A stretch of DNA of 64,000 nt from Adineta steineri (Eukaryota; Rotifera; Eurotatoria; Adinetida; Adinetidae), in contig CAJNOI010000062.1 of assembly GCA_905250115.1 (NCBI GenBank), positions 290,249 through 354,248 of the forward strand, in the 5' to 3' direction. The notes under the pieces are model-generated. The model was not told the origin of the DNA. It saw only the letters and a list, made by a program, of their open reading frames with translations, and made no database searches. This document shows, in pieces, positions 11,906-23,966 of the stretch. Position 1 is the stretch's first letter, and each line of letters begins with the position of its first letter. The translations under genes and the position numbers were made by a program.

Positions 11906-12077
11906 TATAAATAGATAGTGTCACAATGTTTCTAGTTATTCAAGAAAGGTATACATAAACCTAATCTTTAGTAATTATTATTTATTAACAATTTTAACCG
12001 ATTCAAATTCTCTTGAGAGGTAAATTAAACAGTAATCTTTTTTTTTGACATATAATATTATATTTTATTTTATTTAG
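11906..12077 (+). promoter_or_regulatory. Core promoter and 5' UTR intron of the YbaY-like gene
   Basis: TATAAATA is at 11906-11913, which predicts transcription start around 11935-11945. A good donor (AAAG|GTATAC, intron from 11949) and an acceptor after a T-rich tract (TTTATTTAG, ending 12077) define a 129-bp intron in the leader. This leaves a 16-base exon segment before the ATG at 12094. Confidence 0.45.
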
Positions 12078-12093
12078 GAGAAAATAAACAAAA

Positions 12094-15000
12094 ATGAAAA
12101 CTGGTTTATTTATTGCATTGTTGGTGCTTGTAGCATCAGCCAATGTATTTGGTCAATCGTTGAACGAAAAAACCGATGAACGAAAAGATGGTCTTGATGG
12201 AACAGTAACTGGTGAAAAAGTTAGACCAGGCACAATTATACGTGAAGAAAACAAGACTACTACATTCCGACGTGAAGAAATCAAACCTGAAACAATCATT
12301 CGTGATGATACCAAATCTGATACACTCCGACATGATGATATCAAAACTGATACACTCCGAACTGACGAAACCGTAACTGTTGAAATTCCACGTGATGAAA
12401 ATATCAAACCAGAAGCACTCCGACGTGTTGAAAAAACCAAGACTGAAACTGTTCGAACTGAAGAAACCAAACCTGCTCCAGTCGTACCAGTAGAAACCAC
12501 ACCTGTTGCAATCACACGTGATGAAAATATCAAACCAGAAGCACTCCGACGTGATGAAAATATCAAACCAGAAGCACTCCGACGTATTGAAAAAACCAAG
12601 ACTGAAACAGTTCGAACTGAAGAAACCAAACCTGCTCCAGTCGTACCAGTAGAAATCACATCTACTACAACCCCACGTGATGAAAATGTTAACGCAGATA
12701 CACTTCAACGTGATGACATCCAATCAAACAAAGGTTTACGTAAAAAAAAAGTTACAAAAGTTACAGAAGTACATGAAGAAGAATCATCACTTGACGGAAA
12801 AAAGGAACGTGAATCTGAAGAACGTGTCACACCTGGTGCCGAAAAGGAACGTGAATCTGAAGAAGATGTCAAATCTGATACCGAAAAAGAAGTCGATGAA
12901 ACAAGTGAACATAAGGAAGTAGATGACAAAGAACGTGTTGATTCAAATGAAGTTGACAGTAAATTTGTTAAAACCGAAGATGTCGAACCCAAAGTTGATG
13001 TTACCGTAACCAAGCACGAAACATCTCGAAAAACTGGATTAAAATTATCAACTGGCGATGTACGTAGTAAAACTTTTTCTTTTCAACATGAATCATATAT
13101 ATTTTATTTTTTAATATTAGCTTGCTCGAGTATCTGAAAAGAGTATCCATGTCAGTGGTAACATTCTTCTCGTTAAATATCGTCCAGCAGCTGTTGATTC
13201 AGTTCAATATGATCTCGATGGTGCACGTTTAATTCATGGCAGCCGTCCATTAGTTGAATCACGTTTACCATTTGCTCGTGATTATCTTGCAAAGGGAAGC
13301 CATGTTATGCTTTATGTTTCAACATTAAAAACAACTGATCCTAAATTAGCATTTGCCAAATTTCCAGTTGAATATAAAGTTGATAACTTTCCACTTACAT
13401 TCGATATTGATATTGATTTACCAGATAAACAACTTGGTCTTCTTGAACGTTCTGACATTACATTATATTTCTTCGTTTATATTACTAATGTTTATCAACG
13501 TATGGATACATTCCTTCCAGCTGGTACAAGTCAAATTCTTTTACAAGGAACAAACCGTCTTGTGCAAAAACTTGATGTTTATGTTCGTCCAAGTGGTATT
13601 GAAATTACTGGTTTATTTCGTGGTCGATTCGGTGAAAAATATATTCAATCAGGAACAACATTTCAAATTCTTATTGTCTCTGAAAAAACTTTACTTGACA
13701 AAAATTTTTCATCAAAAGATGCTGTTGCTCAATTAACAATTACTGATGTACCAGCTATGTTTCCAATTCCATTTTCACTCTTAGTTAATCATCAAATGTT
13801 AGAATCAGATATGAAATATTACGCAGTTCCTTACATTATTGAAAGTGGTGTTCGTCGTATGATTACATTGAAGCCAGTCTGGGTTATCAATGAACAAAAA
13901 GTTCTTATTACACCACAACTTATCTTTACTGTTATTCCATATCCATTTATTATTAAAGGTTTCGTTTCACGTGCCATGCCAAATACATTCTATATTCAAC
14001 CAAATTCAGTACTTAAAATTCACTTTCATGAATTGGGCACACCAATAGAAGATGATATTGTTTTTAAATTACCAGAAATTGTAACACTTCCACAAGTATT
14101 TCAAGTTAATGTTAGTCAAGCAGTATCATTTGATGCATCGAAAAAATACGAAGTTCGTGCAGTTCTTTATGATGAAACAAATGAAGCTTATATGGCTACT
14201 ATACAACCAATTCCACTTCTTGATGAATTTTCACGATTAAGTATTCCAGTTGATGATCTTCTTTATTACAGTCGAGTTCGTCTTCATGCATCATCAAATC
14301 AATTATTAAGTTATATGCCAGGAAGTTCAGCTCAAATTTTTGTAACTGAAAGTCCAGAAACACCAACAAAACCAATTGTCGCTATGCGTGTTGATAAAAT
14401 CGATGTTGATTTCCATGATTTCTTAATTAAAGTACCAGCTACAGCTATCGAACATGGACGAAATTATTATTTAGTTATGATGATTGAAGTTCATGGTATT
14501 ATTACACATGTATCAAAAAGTTTATTTATCTCAAATAATCAACCACCACCACTTGTTATTCAATTACCAGTATTATCACTTAATTTAGTTCGTGGTGTTA
14601 TCTTCGATGTTGACAATCGTCCAGCACAATGGTCATCATCATCTTATGCTACTCTCTATTTACTTGATGATACAATTACTGATATGGAAAAAGCTGTTGT
14701 TCAAACATTCAAAATTCATTTAGAAAATGATTTTCCAGTTCGTTTCGAAATACAATTAGATTTCGGTCGTCTTCATGCTGATCGTGTCTATCGTTTACAA
14801 ACAGCTATTGAAAATGGACGTGGTTTATTAGAATACAAACCAGCTGGTAGTGTACTTATATTAAACCCACAAAGTGGCTTAGTTACTGATATCCGTATTC
14901 CAGTACGTAATTTCAAAACATTTCAAGTAGTTAACGGTCTTGTTTATATCAACGACTTTACAGCAGCATTACCTGAAAGAAGTGAAATTATTGTTCAACT

Positions 15001-16071
15001 TAGTTCATCACCAGTAGTATCAAATCCAAGTGTTATTGATGAAATTCGTATTAAAGTTGAAGGTCATACTTTACCAGTTAATTTCACAATGAATTTACCA
15101 TTAAATAAAATTGATATCAATGCAGTTTATTACTTCCTTGTTCGATATACAGTTCGTGATGTAGTTGTTATTCCAGCAAGTCAAGTATTTGCTTTCTCAC
15201 CACGTAATGAAGCAACAATTGTCTTAACATTATCAAAAACACCACAAATTCCAATTACTGGTCAAGTTACATCAACTGGTAGTGCACTTATTTTACCAAC
15301 TGATTCAACATTACATTTATATATAACTGATGATGTTAGTCATGAAAAACCACTTATCTATAGTGAAGTTTTTCTTCAAGCTTCAACAAACAGTATCTAT
15401 GAATTTACAATGAATATTGATTCAATCATTCTTCAAAGTAAAAAACCACTTTATCTTCAAGCTGATATTATCTATCATGATGCTATTATCATGAGTATGC
15501 CACGTCGAGCTTTACTTCAAATTACACCAGGTGGTGAATGGAATATTAACTTAATTGTTGATTTACCAACACTTCTTATTGGCAAAATTGTAACAATGAA
15601 TTCAGATGAAACTGTCGAAGGTGATTTCGATGTTCATGTTGAAATTCTTGATCGTACAACAACAAAGGTCGTACATACAACCAAAATACGTTTTGACATT
15701 AAAGGTTCACGAGATTTCCGTATTGAACTTGATACTGAATTATTTATTCATTATCAATCATTATCAGTCCGTGCCGTCGTTAAAAATTGTAAAAATCAAG
15801 TCTTATATGAAAGTGGTGGTGCAGTTAATATTCATACAGGTCTTAACTTAAATGTTGATTTATCAGTCGTCTTAACTGATCGTAGTATGTATTTTATTTT
15901 CTTAAATTGACTTATTTATTTATTTAAAAATTTCTTTTAGAAAAACTTACTGAACTTAGTGTTAGTTCTTACAAAGGTGCTCCATTAGCCATCGGTTCAT
16001 GGCAATTATCAGTTACTGGTGTTGTTAGTGATACCAAAACAGTTGAATTAAACAAACGAATTACCAACTAA
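12094..16071 (+). CDS. Large secreted protein: charged repeats plus about eight beta-sandwich (YbaY/YscW-like) repeats
   Basis: Exons 12094-13059, 13121-15881 and 15941-16071 give 1285 residues with matching phases. Residues 1-20 are a signal peptide (MKTGLFIALLVLVASANVFG). Residues 21-322 are highly charged, with short repeats such as DENIKPEALRR (three copies) and ETKPAPVVPVE (two copies), and then Glu/Lys-rich sequence. From about residue 323 come some eight repeats of about 105-130 residues. Each runs from a G-x-V strand (ITGLFRGRF, IKGFVSR, VRGVIFD, ITGQVTS, LIGKIVT) through a LPVNF/FPVRFEI-type strand to a Y-x-L/V-R strand. This order resembles YbaY/YscW-type lipoprotein domains (single-copy in bacteria) but is a pattern judgement. 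No transmembrane tail is present, so it is probably exported. Function is unknown; an adhesive or matrix role is a guess. Confidence 0.75.
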
Positions 16072-17448
16072 AACAAAAATAATCCTTTTTATATAATTTT
16101 TTAAAAATTATTTTCCTCTCAGTAATATCAATATACCTTTCTTGTATAAACGATAGTGATTTTTTTTCTACTCATTTAACATCACTTAATAATTTATATT
16201 TTTTTTAAAATTTAACATCAAAATAAACGATTTATTTATAATATAGTATAACAATATAAATTATTCTTTTTACTATTTTCATTGAATTATTTAAGTTTTA
16301 TTATTCGCTATTTGATTTCTATAATAAGTATCTTACAAACATTATTATAGTTTTTGATTTATTGGATAAAATTCATTCTATCTAGTATTATTATTAATTG
16401 TTCATAGATGTGATAAACCTTTACAATTTTTATCACAACAAATATTCGTTTGTTAGAGTGACAAGTAATGAAAATTTTACTACTATTCTTTTATTGTCTA
16501 TATAATAAATATGTTGATTTGTGATAAGTTAAAATTTATTCCGAGCTGAAAAGCACTTAGGCTATTACTAAACTGTCCCAAATGGGAATCTTTAATGAAG
16601 ATTTTCTATCCATTTAGTTATATAAGAAAAAATTGTTTTTCTCAAATCAACTTAATGATAACATGCTATGCTTATCTTTAGAGATTTTCATTATTACACA
16701 TATATTAATATTTTAATCACAATTCTTTTGAATTGAATTTTATTGTAGAAATAAATTAAATTCATGGATTATTTTGCTTTATCAATATCAGAATTAATAT
16801 TCAATCAAGGTCAAAATACGTAAGTCGTAGAATTTTCTTTCTGATACGAATACAAAATAACAAATTTAAATAAGAGAAAGGATTATTGAATAATAAAGAT
16901 TATGTACTAGAATGATCAGACTTATCATTTATCTGATATTAATGAATTTTACTAATCATCTTCTTCTTGTTTTTAATAATAAATAAATGTTTTTTTTAAT
17001 CGAATTGTATTTATTTAGTTAAATTTATACATTCATTTATGTTCTTGTCAATGGAATAGACTAATTTTAGACAATATATTTGATAGATTTAACCATCTGC
17101 TGGAGTATTCGTGACACGCAATCTAGACTTATATAAAGGAGAACAAGTTAGGTTTGATTCGAGAATGAATAGTAATATTGTCTAGATTGATTATAAACCA
17201 ATCCATTTAATAGATATATACTTCCACACGAAAGGAAATGAGACAAAAAAAAAAGAAGGATTGCATTATAAAAAGGGAAAGGAAAAGAGAACAAAACAAC
17301 AACAAACTCAGAGTCTGGATCCTCCCTATTAATACTCTATCTACCATTATTATAAGTGACTAAAACTTTATGAATATTAACATCATCTAAATAAATACAT
17401 ATAATTTAATCAATAGAAATTTTATTTTTTTTTTAGATTTTGTAAATA
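16072..17448. other. Intergenic region
   Basis: Very AT-rich sequence between two plus-strand genes. No coding sequence or clear repeat is seen. The T-rich acceptor-like site at 17427-17436, just before the next ATG, may end a leader intron or be a trans-splice acceptor. Confidence 0.4.
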
Positions 17449-18859
17449 ATGCAAATACTTTATCGTATTATAGTATTAATTCTTTTCTCTCTTGTCTATG
17501 TTATTGGTCTTGTTGGAAATGGTCTTTTAATATGTATGTATAAATTTTTTTAATTAAATAAAAATAATTAATTAATTCTAATTTAGTTATTGTATTTCGT
17601 CAAAAAAATTTACGTACAGTACCAAATCTACTTGTTGTTAGTTTAGCACTTGGTGATTTTTTATTCGTTCTTTTTTGTGTACCATTTGGTGCCGTTGCAT
17701 ATTCTCTTGAGTATTATCCATTTTCAACATTTTATTGTCGTTTTGAGAATTTCATAATCAATCTATCACTCGGTGTATCTGTGTTTTCATTATTAGCTCT
17801 TAGTGCTGATCGTTATAAAATCATAGCTAAACCATTATCAAGTCATGCCAATGATCCATCAAATAAATTAAAAATTGTTGTCCTATTTATCTGGTTATTC
17901 TCAGCTTGTCTTGCTATACCTGAAACAATCTATAGTGGTACGATTTATTTTCAAAAATATATTGTTTTCTTTAAATAATAAATTTATTTTTCTCTAGGTA
18001 TTATAACAGAAATTTTAGCACAACCGGATAATTCAACAGTTACATTGATTTATTGTTGGAGTCCAAATGAACATACATTACTTGTTAATCATACATTTAT
18101 GATTATTCGTCAAATTTTACGTTTAATTATCTATTATTTATTGCCATTTATATTTATTTCAATATTTTATAGTATTATTGCTAAAACTTTATTTCAAACA
18201 AGAAATCTTATTTATTTACCAAAGTCTTCTTCACGTTCAGTTAAAAATGATTTCAATAATAATAATAATAATCGTTCAATAGGTATTGAATTAAATACAA
18301 TGAATCGAAAAATGAATTCAAATAATCATACAGCATTAAAACAAGATTTACGAACAAAAAAACAATTACAAGCAAGACAAAAAGTTGCTAAAACTGTTCT
18401 TTTTTTATGTCTTGTATTTTTTATATGTTGGTTACCAAAACAGTTACATGATTTATATTGGTATATATATATATGTTTAATTTTTAAATATAAACTTTTT
18501 TTTCTCATTATAGGTTTATTGGTGTACTTGTTTATTCATCTGATTGGAATCTTTTTTGGCAAATTAATAAAACTATTGGTTTAATATTAACTTATATTTA
18601 TTCATGTATTAATCCATTTGCACTTTATTTTCTTTCGTCAACATTCCGTCATTTTTATAAACGTCATTTATGTTTTTGGTCAAATACGACATGTCATTCA
18701 AGTCGAAAATTAATTAAATTTAAAAACCGACATCCATCTCGACAAATATCAATAACAACAAATTATCAACGTCGTTCATCTTTAAATAATTCAAGTACAT
18801 TTTATGATGATTTAAATCGAATAAAAACTTCGAAATATTATCAACAACAAAGTCCTTGA
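17449..18859 (+). CDS. Bombesin/CCHamide-type neuropeptide receptor (class A GPCR)
   Basis: Exons 17449-17533, 17587-17937, 17998-18460 and 18514-18859 encode 414 residues, all GT-AG. TM1 contains GLVGNG. TM3 reads GVSVFSLLALSADRY, very close to bombesin receptors. ECL2 has YCWSPNEH with the conserved Cys. TM5 to TM6 runs through KKQLQARQKVAKTVLFLC into FFICWLPKQ, and TM7 has CINPFALYFLSS, a canonical NPxxY. The run of these motifs matches vertebrate bombesin (GRP/NMB) and arthropod CCHamide receptors best. It should be a Gq-type peptide receptor at the plasma membrane; the ligand is inferred. The extracellular N-terminus is unusually short (about 6 residues) and an in-frame stop lies just upstream, so either this start is right or an upstream coding exon was missed. 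Confidence 0.85.
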
Positions 18860-20122
18860 TTACTCAAAATATAAAACATCTGTTTTTAATCATAAAAAGA
18901 TTTTTTTTGTGTATTTGTTTTATTCTATTTCAATATGTAAAATATTAATCAACAAATTCGCATTGTTACCAGGTTCTAATAATCTACAACATAAGCTTAG
19001 AGATCGTTCTATTTACATTAACATCAATAAATAAATATATACATATATTTCATAGAATCGTTGAATATGTACAAATCGAGTCCTTGTATATAATTATAGA
19101 AAATATTATATATGATGAATAAAATTTGTAATAGAATTTATAAGTCACTGAGTAAAACTTTTTATTAAAATTATTAAGTTTCATAATAACATTTATATTT
19201 GCGTGAGAGTGAAAGTTCTTGAGCATGATGAGTCTGTCTCTTTTCCGAAGAAGAAAAGGAAATATCATTGTTGATGGACACAAATTATATTGAAAATGAT
19301 GATGATGATGATATAATTAATATTAGTGTTAAATGGATAGATAATTGCAATATTGAAATAATAATTTATCGTTGATAATCTATTGTGAGATTATATAAGA
19401 AGAAAAATCATCTAATTGTATAACATCATTTGGTATTTTATATAACTGAAAAAATAAATCGACGATTTCTGTCTGCAAGTACTATGAAAACATTTATCTA
19501 TATTTGATATCATATTTTCGAATCGAATGATGATATTTTGACAGAATTGATTTATGTAAAACAAAATAGTAGAAAATGCTGAATAACAAATAACCATTAG
19601 TTTTCTCATGGAAAACAAACGACCTTTTCTTTTTAGTTATTCTATTGTTTTTATGCAATTCATAATGGAAGCACGACGATGCTGTTTGTTTTGTATGATG
19701 AATGGAGATTCTAGGGTGTGCGTGTGAGCGTGGGTGTAAATTTTTAAAAATTCCCGCGATCACATTCACACCCACCGTCAAGGTATATATTTTATGATGG
19801 TGCACTGTTTGTAAATAAAAGAGACTTTATTAACTTTCAAACACTAAAATCCATATAACACAATATCTAATGAACTGGTTATATTCAAAAATGAAGAGAA
19901 AAAGAAGAAAAAAAAACTACTTCGTCGTATATATGTAAAAAATCTTTTTCATAACTTTAATGTTGAAAATGACAATATGAAAGGCCTCGAAAGCTTCACT
20001 ATATTATATTTATTAAGAATAAAGTGGTTGATGAACTTGTTCGTCTTGTTATTTTCTTATTTAATTATATTTCCTCTTCATATGCAGACTAAATTTGCTG
20101 TAGTATCGTTTTAATATCTTAT
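18860..20122. other. Intergenic region
   Basis: AT-rich, with a TGTGGG-type hairpin at 19710-19784. Small open frames on the minus strand show no motif, signal peptide or splice support and are not annotated. Confidence 0.4.
19710..19784. repeat. TGTGGG-like hairpin, copy with conserved core
   Basis: The left arm has GTGAGCGTGGGTGTAAA and the right arm has ATTCACACCCACCGTCAA. The centre (ATTTTTAAAAATTCCCGCGA) is shared with the copies at 23122-23252 and 29341-29396, which shows that they are one family and not chance simple repeats. Confidence 0.65.
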
Positions 20123-20130
20123 TCTACTAG

Positions 20131-20291
20131 TAGGGGTAGGACAGTTCCATATTAGTTCCGTTCTTAGGAACTGTACTAACAGTTCTTTTGAAAAGAACTG
20201 AACTGTACTAACAGTTCTTTGAATAGAACTAAACTGGTAGTTCTTTTGACCAGTTCATCCGAACTTGGAACTATGAACTGTCCTACCCCTA
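20131..20291. mobile_element. hAT-like MITE with 8-bp target duplication
   Basis: The terminal inverted repeat TAGGGGTAGGACAGTTC is perfect at both ends (20131-20147 and 20275-20291). Flanks TCTACTAG (20123-20130) and TCTATTAG (20292-20299) match at 7 of 8 positions, which is the hAT signature, together with the TAGGG terminus. The 161-bp interior has no gene; it is filled with alternating AGTTCTT/AAGAACT words, giving strong self-complementarity. Its non-autonomous state and family are inferred from structure. Confidence 0.75.
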
Positions 20292-20418
20292 TCTATTAGC
20301 CATAAATTTATCTATCGTCCATTGAGAGTATAGGAAAAAATGATATCATTGTTTTTTATTGACGAAATCGGTCAAATAGAACACATGTTTATGTCTATAT
20401 AAATATCGATACTTATAG

Positions 20419-22225
20419 ATGAAAAAGAATAGGCAACTGAAAATGAACATGGAATATTCATCTCTTCAATTAAATGATTTACCTGATGAAATTCTTATGA
20501 TTATTTTTAAGAAACTGGACAATATTACATTACTTTATTCTTTAATAGGTGACAATATACGTTTAAACAGAATAGTATGTGATTCGATTTTCACGAATCG
20601 TTTGACTTTGGTAAATTTCGTACCACAGCATTTGATTACGGCAAGACCTTTATTAATGTATTTGCCTAATCCATTATCTGATCCGATGCTTGATCGTTTT
20701 TGTTTACAAATCTTACCTAAAATTCATGAAAAAGTCAAACGGCTTGATCTTGAACTGTTATCAATGGAACGTATTCTTCGTTGTACGAATTATCCTAATT
20801 TATCTCAAATTACTTTGTATAATATTGAAATAGAAAGAGCTTTACAACTTTTTTCTGGTAAGATATTTAATTTTGATTCTTTCGCTATACATTAAAGCTA
20901 TATAAATAAAATATTTTCAATGATCTTTTAATCTTTTCGTTCTTTAGACGAATCTCTTTTCATTTCCACCTACAAAAATCAAATTTCATTATTTGTTATC
21001 GATATTCGATCAAATGGAGAACGAGATACAATAACAGATGAAAATCCACTTTTATTTACTTACATCTTTAATACGTTCACGAATTTACAAATATTAGATA
21101 TTGGTCCATATTCAATTTGGTATCAATATTTATCCTTCGATATCTCACCTCCAAATGCTATATCTTCGACTCTATTAGAATTACACGTTAATCTGAATAA
21201 CTTTAGCGATTGTCTTTATTTGCTTGATGGACGTTTCAAGCAACTTTGTATATTTCATGCTGATATTGAAAGAATTACTTCGAATTTAGTTAACAATAAT
21301 AAGGTAGCTTATTTTGCTTAATTTCCAGTTTATTCAAATAAATTATACTTATGTTCATTTTCAGGAAAAACTACCTAATTTAAGATCGTTTAAACTGTAT
21401 TGCGACTCGCAAACAAAGTGTTATGATGAGTTAATTTTACCACTTTTACATCGAATGTCGAATCTAGAAAAACTTGATTTGTCTCTTGATGTTTCGACAA
21501 CAAAAACATTTGTTGATGGTAATAATTTGAAGTTAAATATTATCAATCATATGTCATTATTAAACGAATTTAAATTTAATATTTGTTCATCAACTCGTTT
21601 TTATAATCAATTTAATTTACCATCTAATGAATTTGTTCAACAAATGTTCAAAGATTTTCAAAATAAACAAATTATTTCTTCTGTTGATTACTTCAATGAA
21701 AGAGGGTATAGTCGATGCCATATATATTCATATCCATATGAATTGAGATATTACGAACATATAGCTAATAGTTTTCCAGGTGGAATATTTAAGCGGGTTC
21801 GTACAATATCATTATTTGATGAACGTCCTTTTGAACATGAATTTTTTTTTCAAATCGCTCAATCATTTCCATGCTTGGAAAAATTAACTGTAATTAATAA
21901 AAAACGACAAAATAATAAACAATTTGGAAAATCAAAAAATCAAAATCAAGATTCAGCAATCATTGAATATTCTTATCTGGTACAACTTGACCTTTCTGAA
22001 GCTCATAAAGATTATCACGAACAATTTTTGTTTGATACCAAAACATGCTTACCAAATAATGTTCGTGTTGAAATGGATTATCGACTAGTGAAAAAAGTGA
22101 CACGCAATTTTAGAAGAAATACAACACGAAGTAATTGTGCGAAAATAAGTTTGATATGTTTTTATAAGAAATCAACATTTCCTGAACATTTAAAGGACTA
22201 TTTTCCTTATGCGAAAATAATCTGA
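20419..22225 (+). CDS. F-box protein of the expanded bdelloid family
   Basis: Exons 20419-20857, 20948-21303 and 21365-22225 give 551 residues. The F-box is near residues 17-60 (LNDLPDEILMIIFKKLDNI, then TLLYSLIGDNIRLNRIV). The remainder is leucine-rich with LRR-like strands (VKRLDLELLSM; LSQITLYNIEI; LEKLDLSLDVS) and ends LKDYFPYAKII. F-box proteins recruit substrates to SKP1-cullin ligases through such a C-terminal region. The start could instead be the downstream ATG at MNMEYSS; both precede the F-box. A hAT-like MITE lies 128 bp upstream. A damaged paralogous fragment is at 24538-24710. Confidence 0.85.
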
Positions 22226-23400
22226 ATATTGTCAATTATTATTAAAATAAAACATTAGTGAGAAATAAATTGGTTGACATACAATTATAATATAAGAGTG
22301 GAGGGATACACGTGATGAAGGATCATAATAGTTTGTAGGGGCGAGGAAAGTTTGAAACTCAGGTGAGCCACAAATCTTAAAAACTTAAACATTTCGTCAG
22401 CAATTACCATAAATCGAGTAGAGCTAAATCTAATAGTGCTTTATTCAGATGCAGTCCAAGCATTTCCAGTCTTCACGATCCGCCACCTATGGTAAAAACT
22501 ATGCATGTTTGTTTTCATATTTCATTAACAAAAGGCTTCAAGTTATTTTCAATATAATACTTGTGATCTACAGTCTTGCCTTTATCTACACTTAGAATTA
22601 TTTGATTTGAAAAATATACTAAACAAAGCTTTGGTTAAAATTTATCTTCATACACAACAGTCTTTGGAAAATCATCTTCAATAAGCCAGTTAGCATTAGA
22701 TGACTTACGACTAACCTATCTAAAATTAATCAATATCACATTACTAGTAATCCTAGAATGCAACTGACATTCGAGAACAAAACTTCATTAAATTTTTAAA
22801 ACAAATGAAATATAATTAGCTCATTTGATATCCAAGGTAGCTAGAGTTGTTTTTAGAAAAACAGGTCAACAAAACTTATAATAAATTGTGTCGAAAGGAT
22901 TGGCCTTGATATAAATAATCATGACAACGATCCTCATCATTTGATAAAATAATATTTAGAATGTCTCTTCTTTTTATATTTTTATTCAATGTTGCCAGAA
23001 CTTTTCGTCAGATCTAACTACTTGATAGACATTTCAATCAATTTCATACGTTCTATGTTAATATTAAATCATCAATTGACCATTCACTGTCAAAAAAAAT
23101 ACTAAAGTATGTTTTTATAAATTGGGTGTGGGTGTGGGTGTGGGTGTGGGTGTGGGTGAGGGTGTTGGTGTGTGTGTAGATTTTTAAAAATACCCGCAAT
23201 CACATTCACATCCACGCCCATACTCATACCCACACTCACCCACACCCTGTCCTACATTTTTTTCTAACACAGATATTATCTGTGTTAGAAAATATAGAAG
23301 AGAAATGTAGAGTAATTTTCTTTTTTATTTTGTATAAATAACTTTGTTATCACACACCCTCATCATTAGTTTGATTCTATTCGAAATAAAGTTATTTGAC
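22226..23400. other. Intergenic region with telomere-like repeat hairpin
   Basis: No gene is seen in the first 900 bp. At 23122-23252 there is the largest copy of the TGTGGG-like hairpin family, including five perfect GGGTGT units. Confidence 0.5.
23122..23252. repeat. (TGTGGG)n tract and complementary arm, largest hairpin copy
   Basis: Perfect GGGTGT units occupy 23124-23153, followed by degenerate units to about 23175. The shared AT core (GATTTTTAAAAATACCCGCA) comes next, and then a C-rich arm with CCCACACTCACCCACACCC. The unit equals (TGTGGG)n, which I recall as the telomeric hexamer reported for bdelloid rotifers. Confidence 0.7.
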
Positions 23401-23604
23401 ATGTCTGAAGTAAATCAAGACAACAACAACACACAATCATCATCGACTGATCCAAATAATAAGTGCACTGATTCATCTCCACACCCTCAAGATAATAAAA
23501 TATTTGTTGGTAGACTAATCCACAATATAGATGAATAAAACTCCACAAATATTTTGAAAAATTTGGCTCAATTGGTCATCTACAGATAATGAAAGATAAA
23601 TACG
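23401..23604 (+). pseudogene. RNA-recognition-motif protein, truncated fragment
   Basis: The ATG at 23401 opens a Ser/Asn/Gln-rich leader followed by DNKIFVGRL, an RNP2-type strand of an RRM, then a TAA at 23536-23538. In another frame the RRM continues as KLHKYFEKFGSIGHLQIMKD up to a donor-like G|GTTAG at 23604. The frame break falls between the RNP2 strand and helix 1. No exon carrying RNP1 follows. I read this as a truncated and frameshifted copy of an hnRNP/Musashi-like RRM gene. Confidence 0.6.
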
Positions 23605-23966
23605 GTTAGTTGAATGATGAATAAATTTTTAATAAAAGTAATCTTTTACATATCTTTTAATTGATGAGAAATTTCTATCATGTTTCGAATTAATAACATG
23701 AGTATTATTAATTGAATGAATGTCAACATATTATAAATCAAATGTAAAAAATTGTTTTTTATTTTATATAAACTAAGCGGAAAGAGGTGGATTTGAGATT
23801 TTCGGATTTTTCATGGATTAGTAATACCGAAAAGTCGCTTTCTCCCTTTTGATTTAAACAAAATTTATTTTGCATACATATCTCAATCACAAAATGTTTA
23901 TTAATCAAACATCTCCAGATGATATTATTTATAAAAATTTACTTTGTTTTCTTTAGATAAAAAAAA

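Noticed and set aside
12136-12723. Long minus-strand frames (195 and 168 residues) opposite the secreted repeat gene
   Set aside because: They are mirror images of the charged repeats, with Phe/Cys/Ser or Ser/Val composition and no motif; the plus strand has signal peptide, splicing and continuation.
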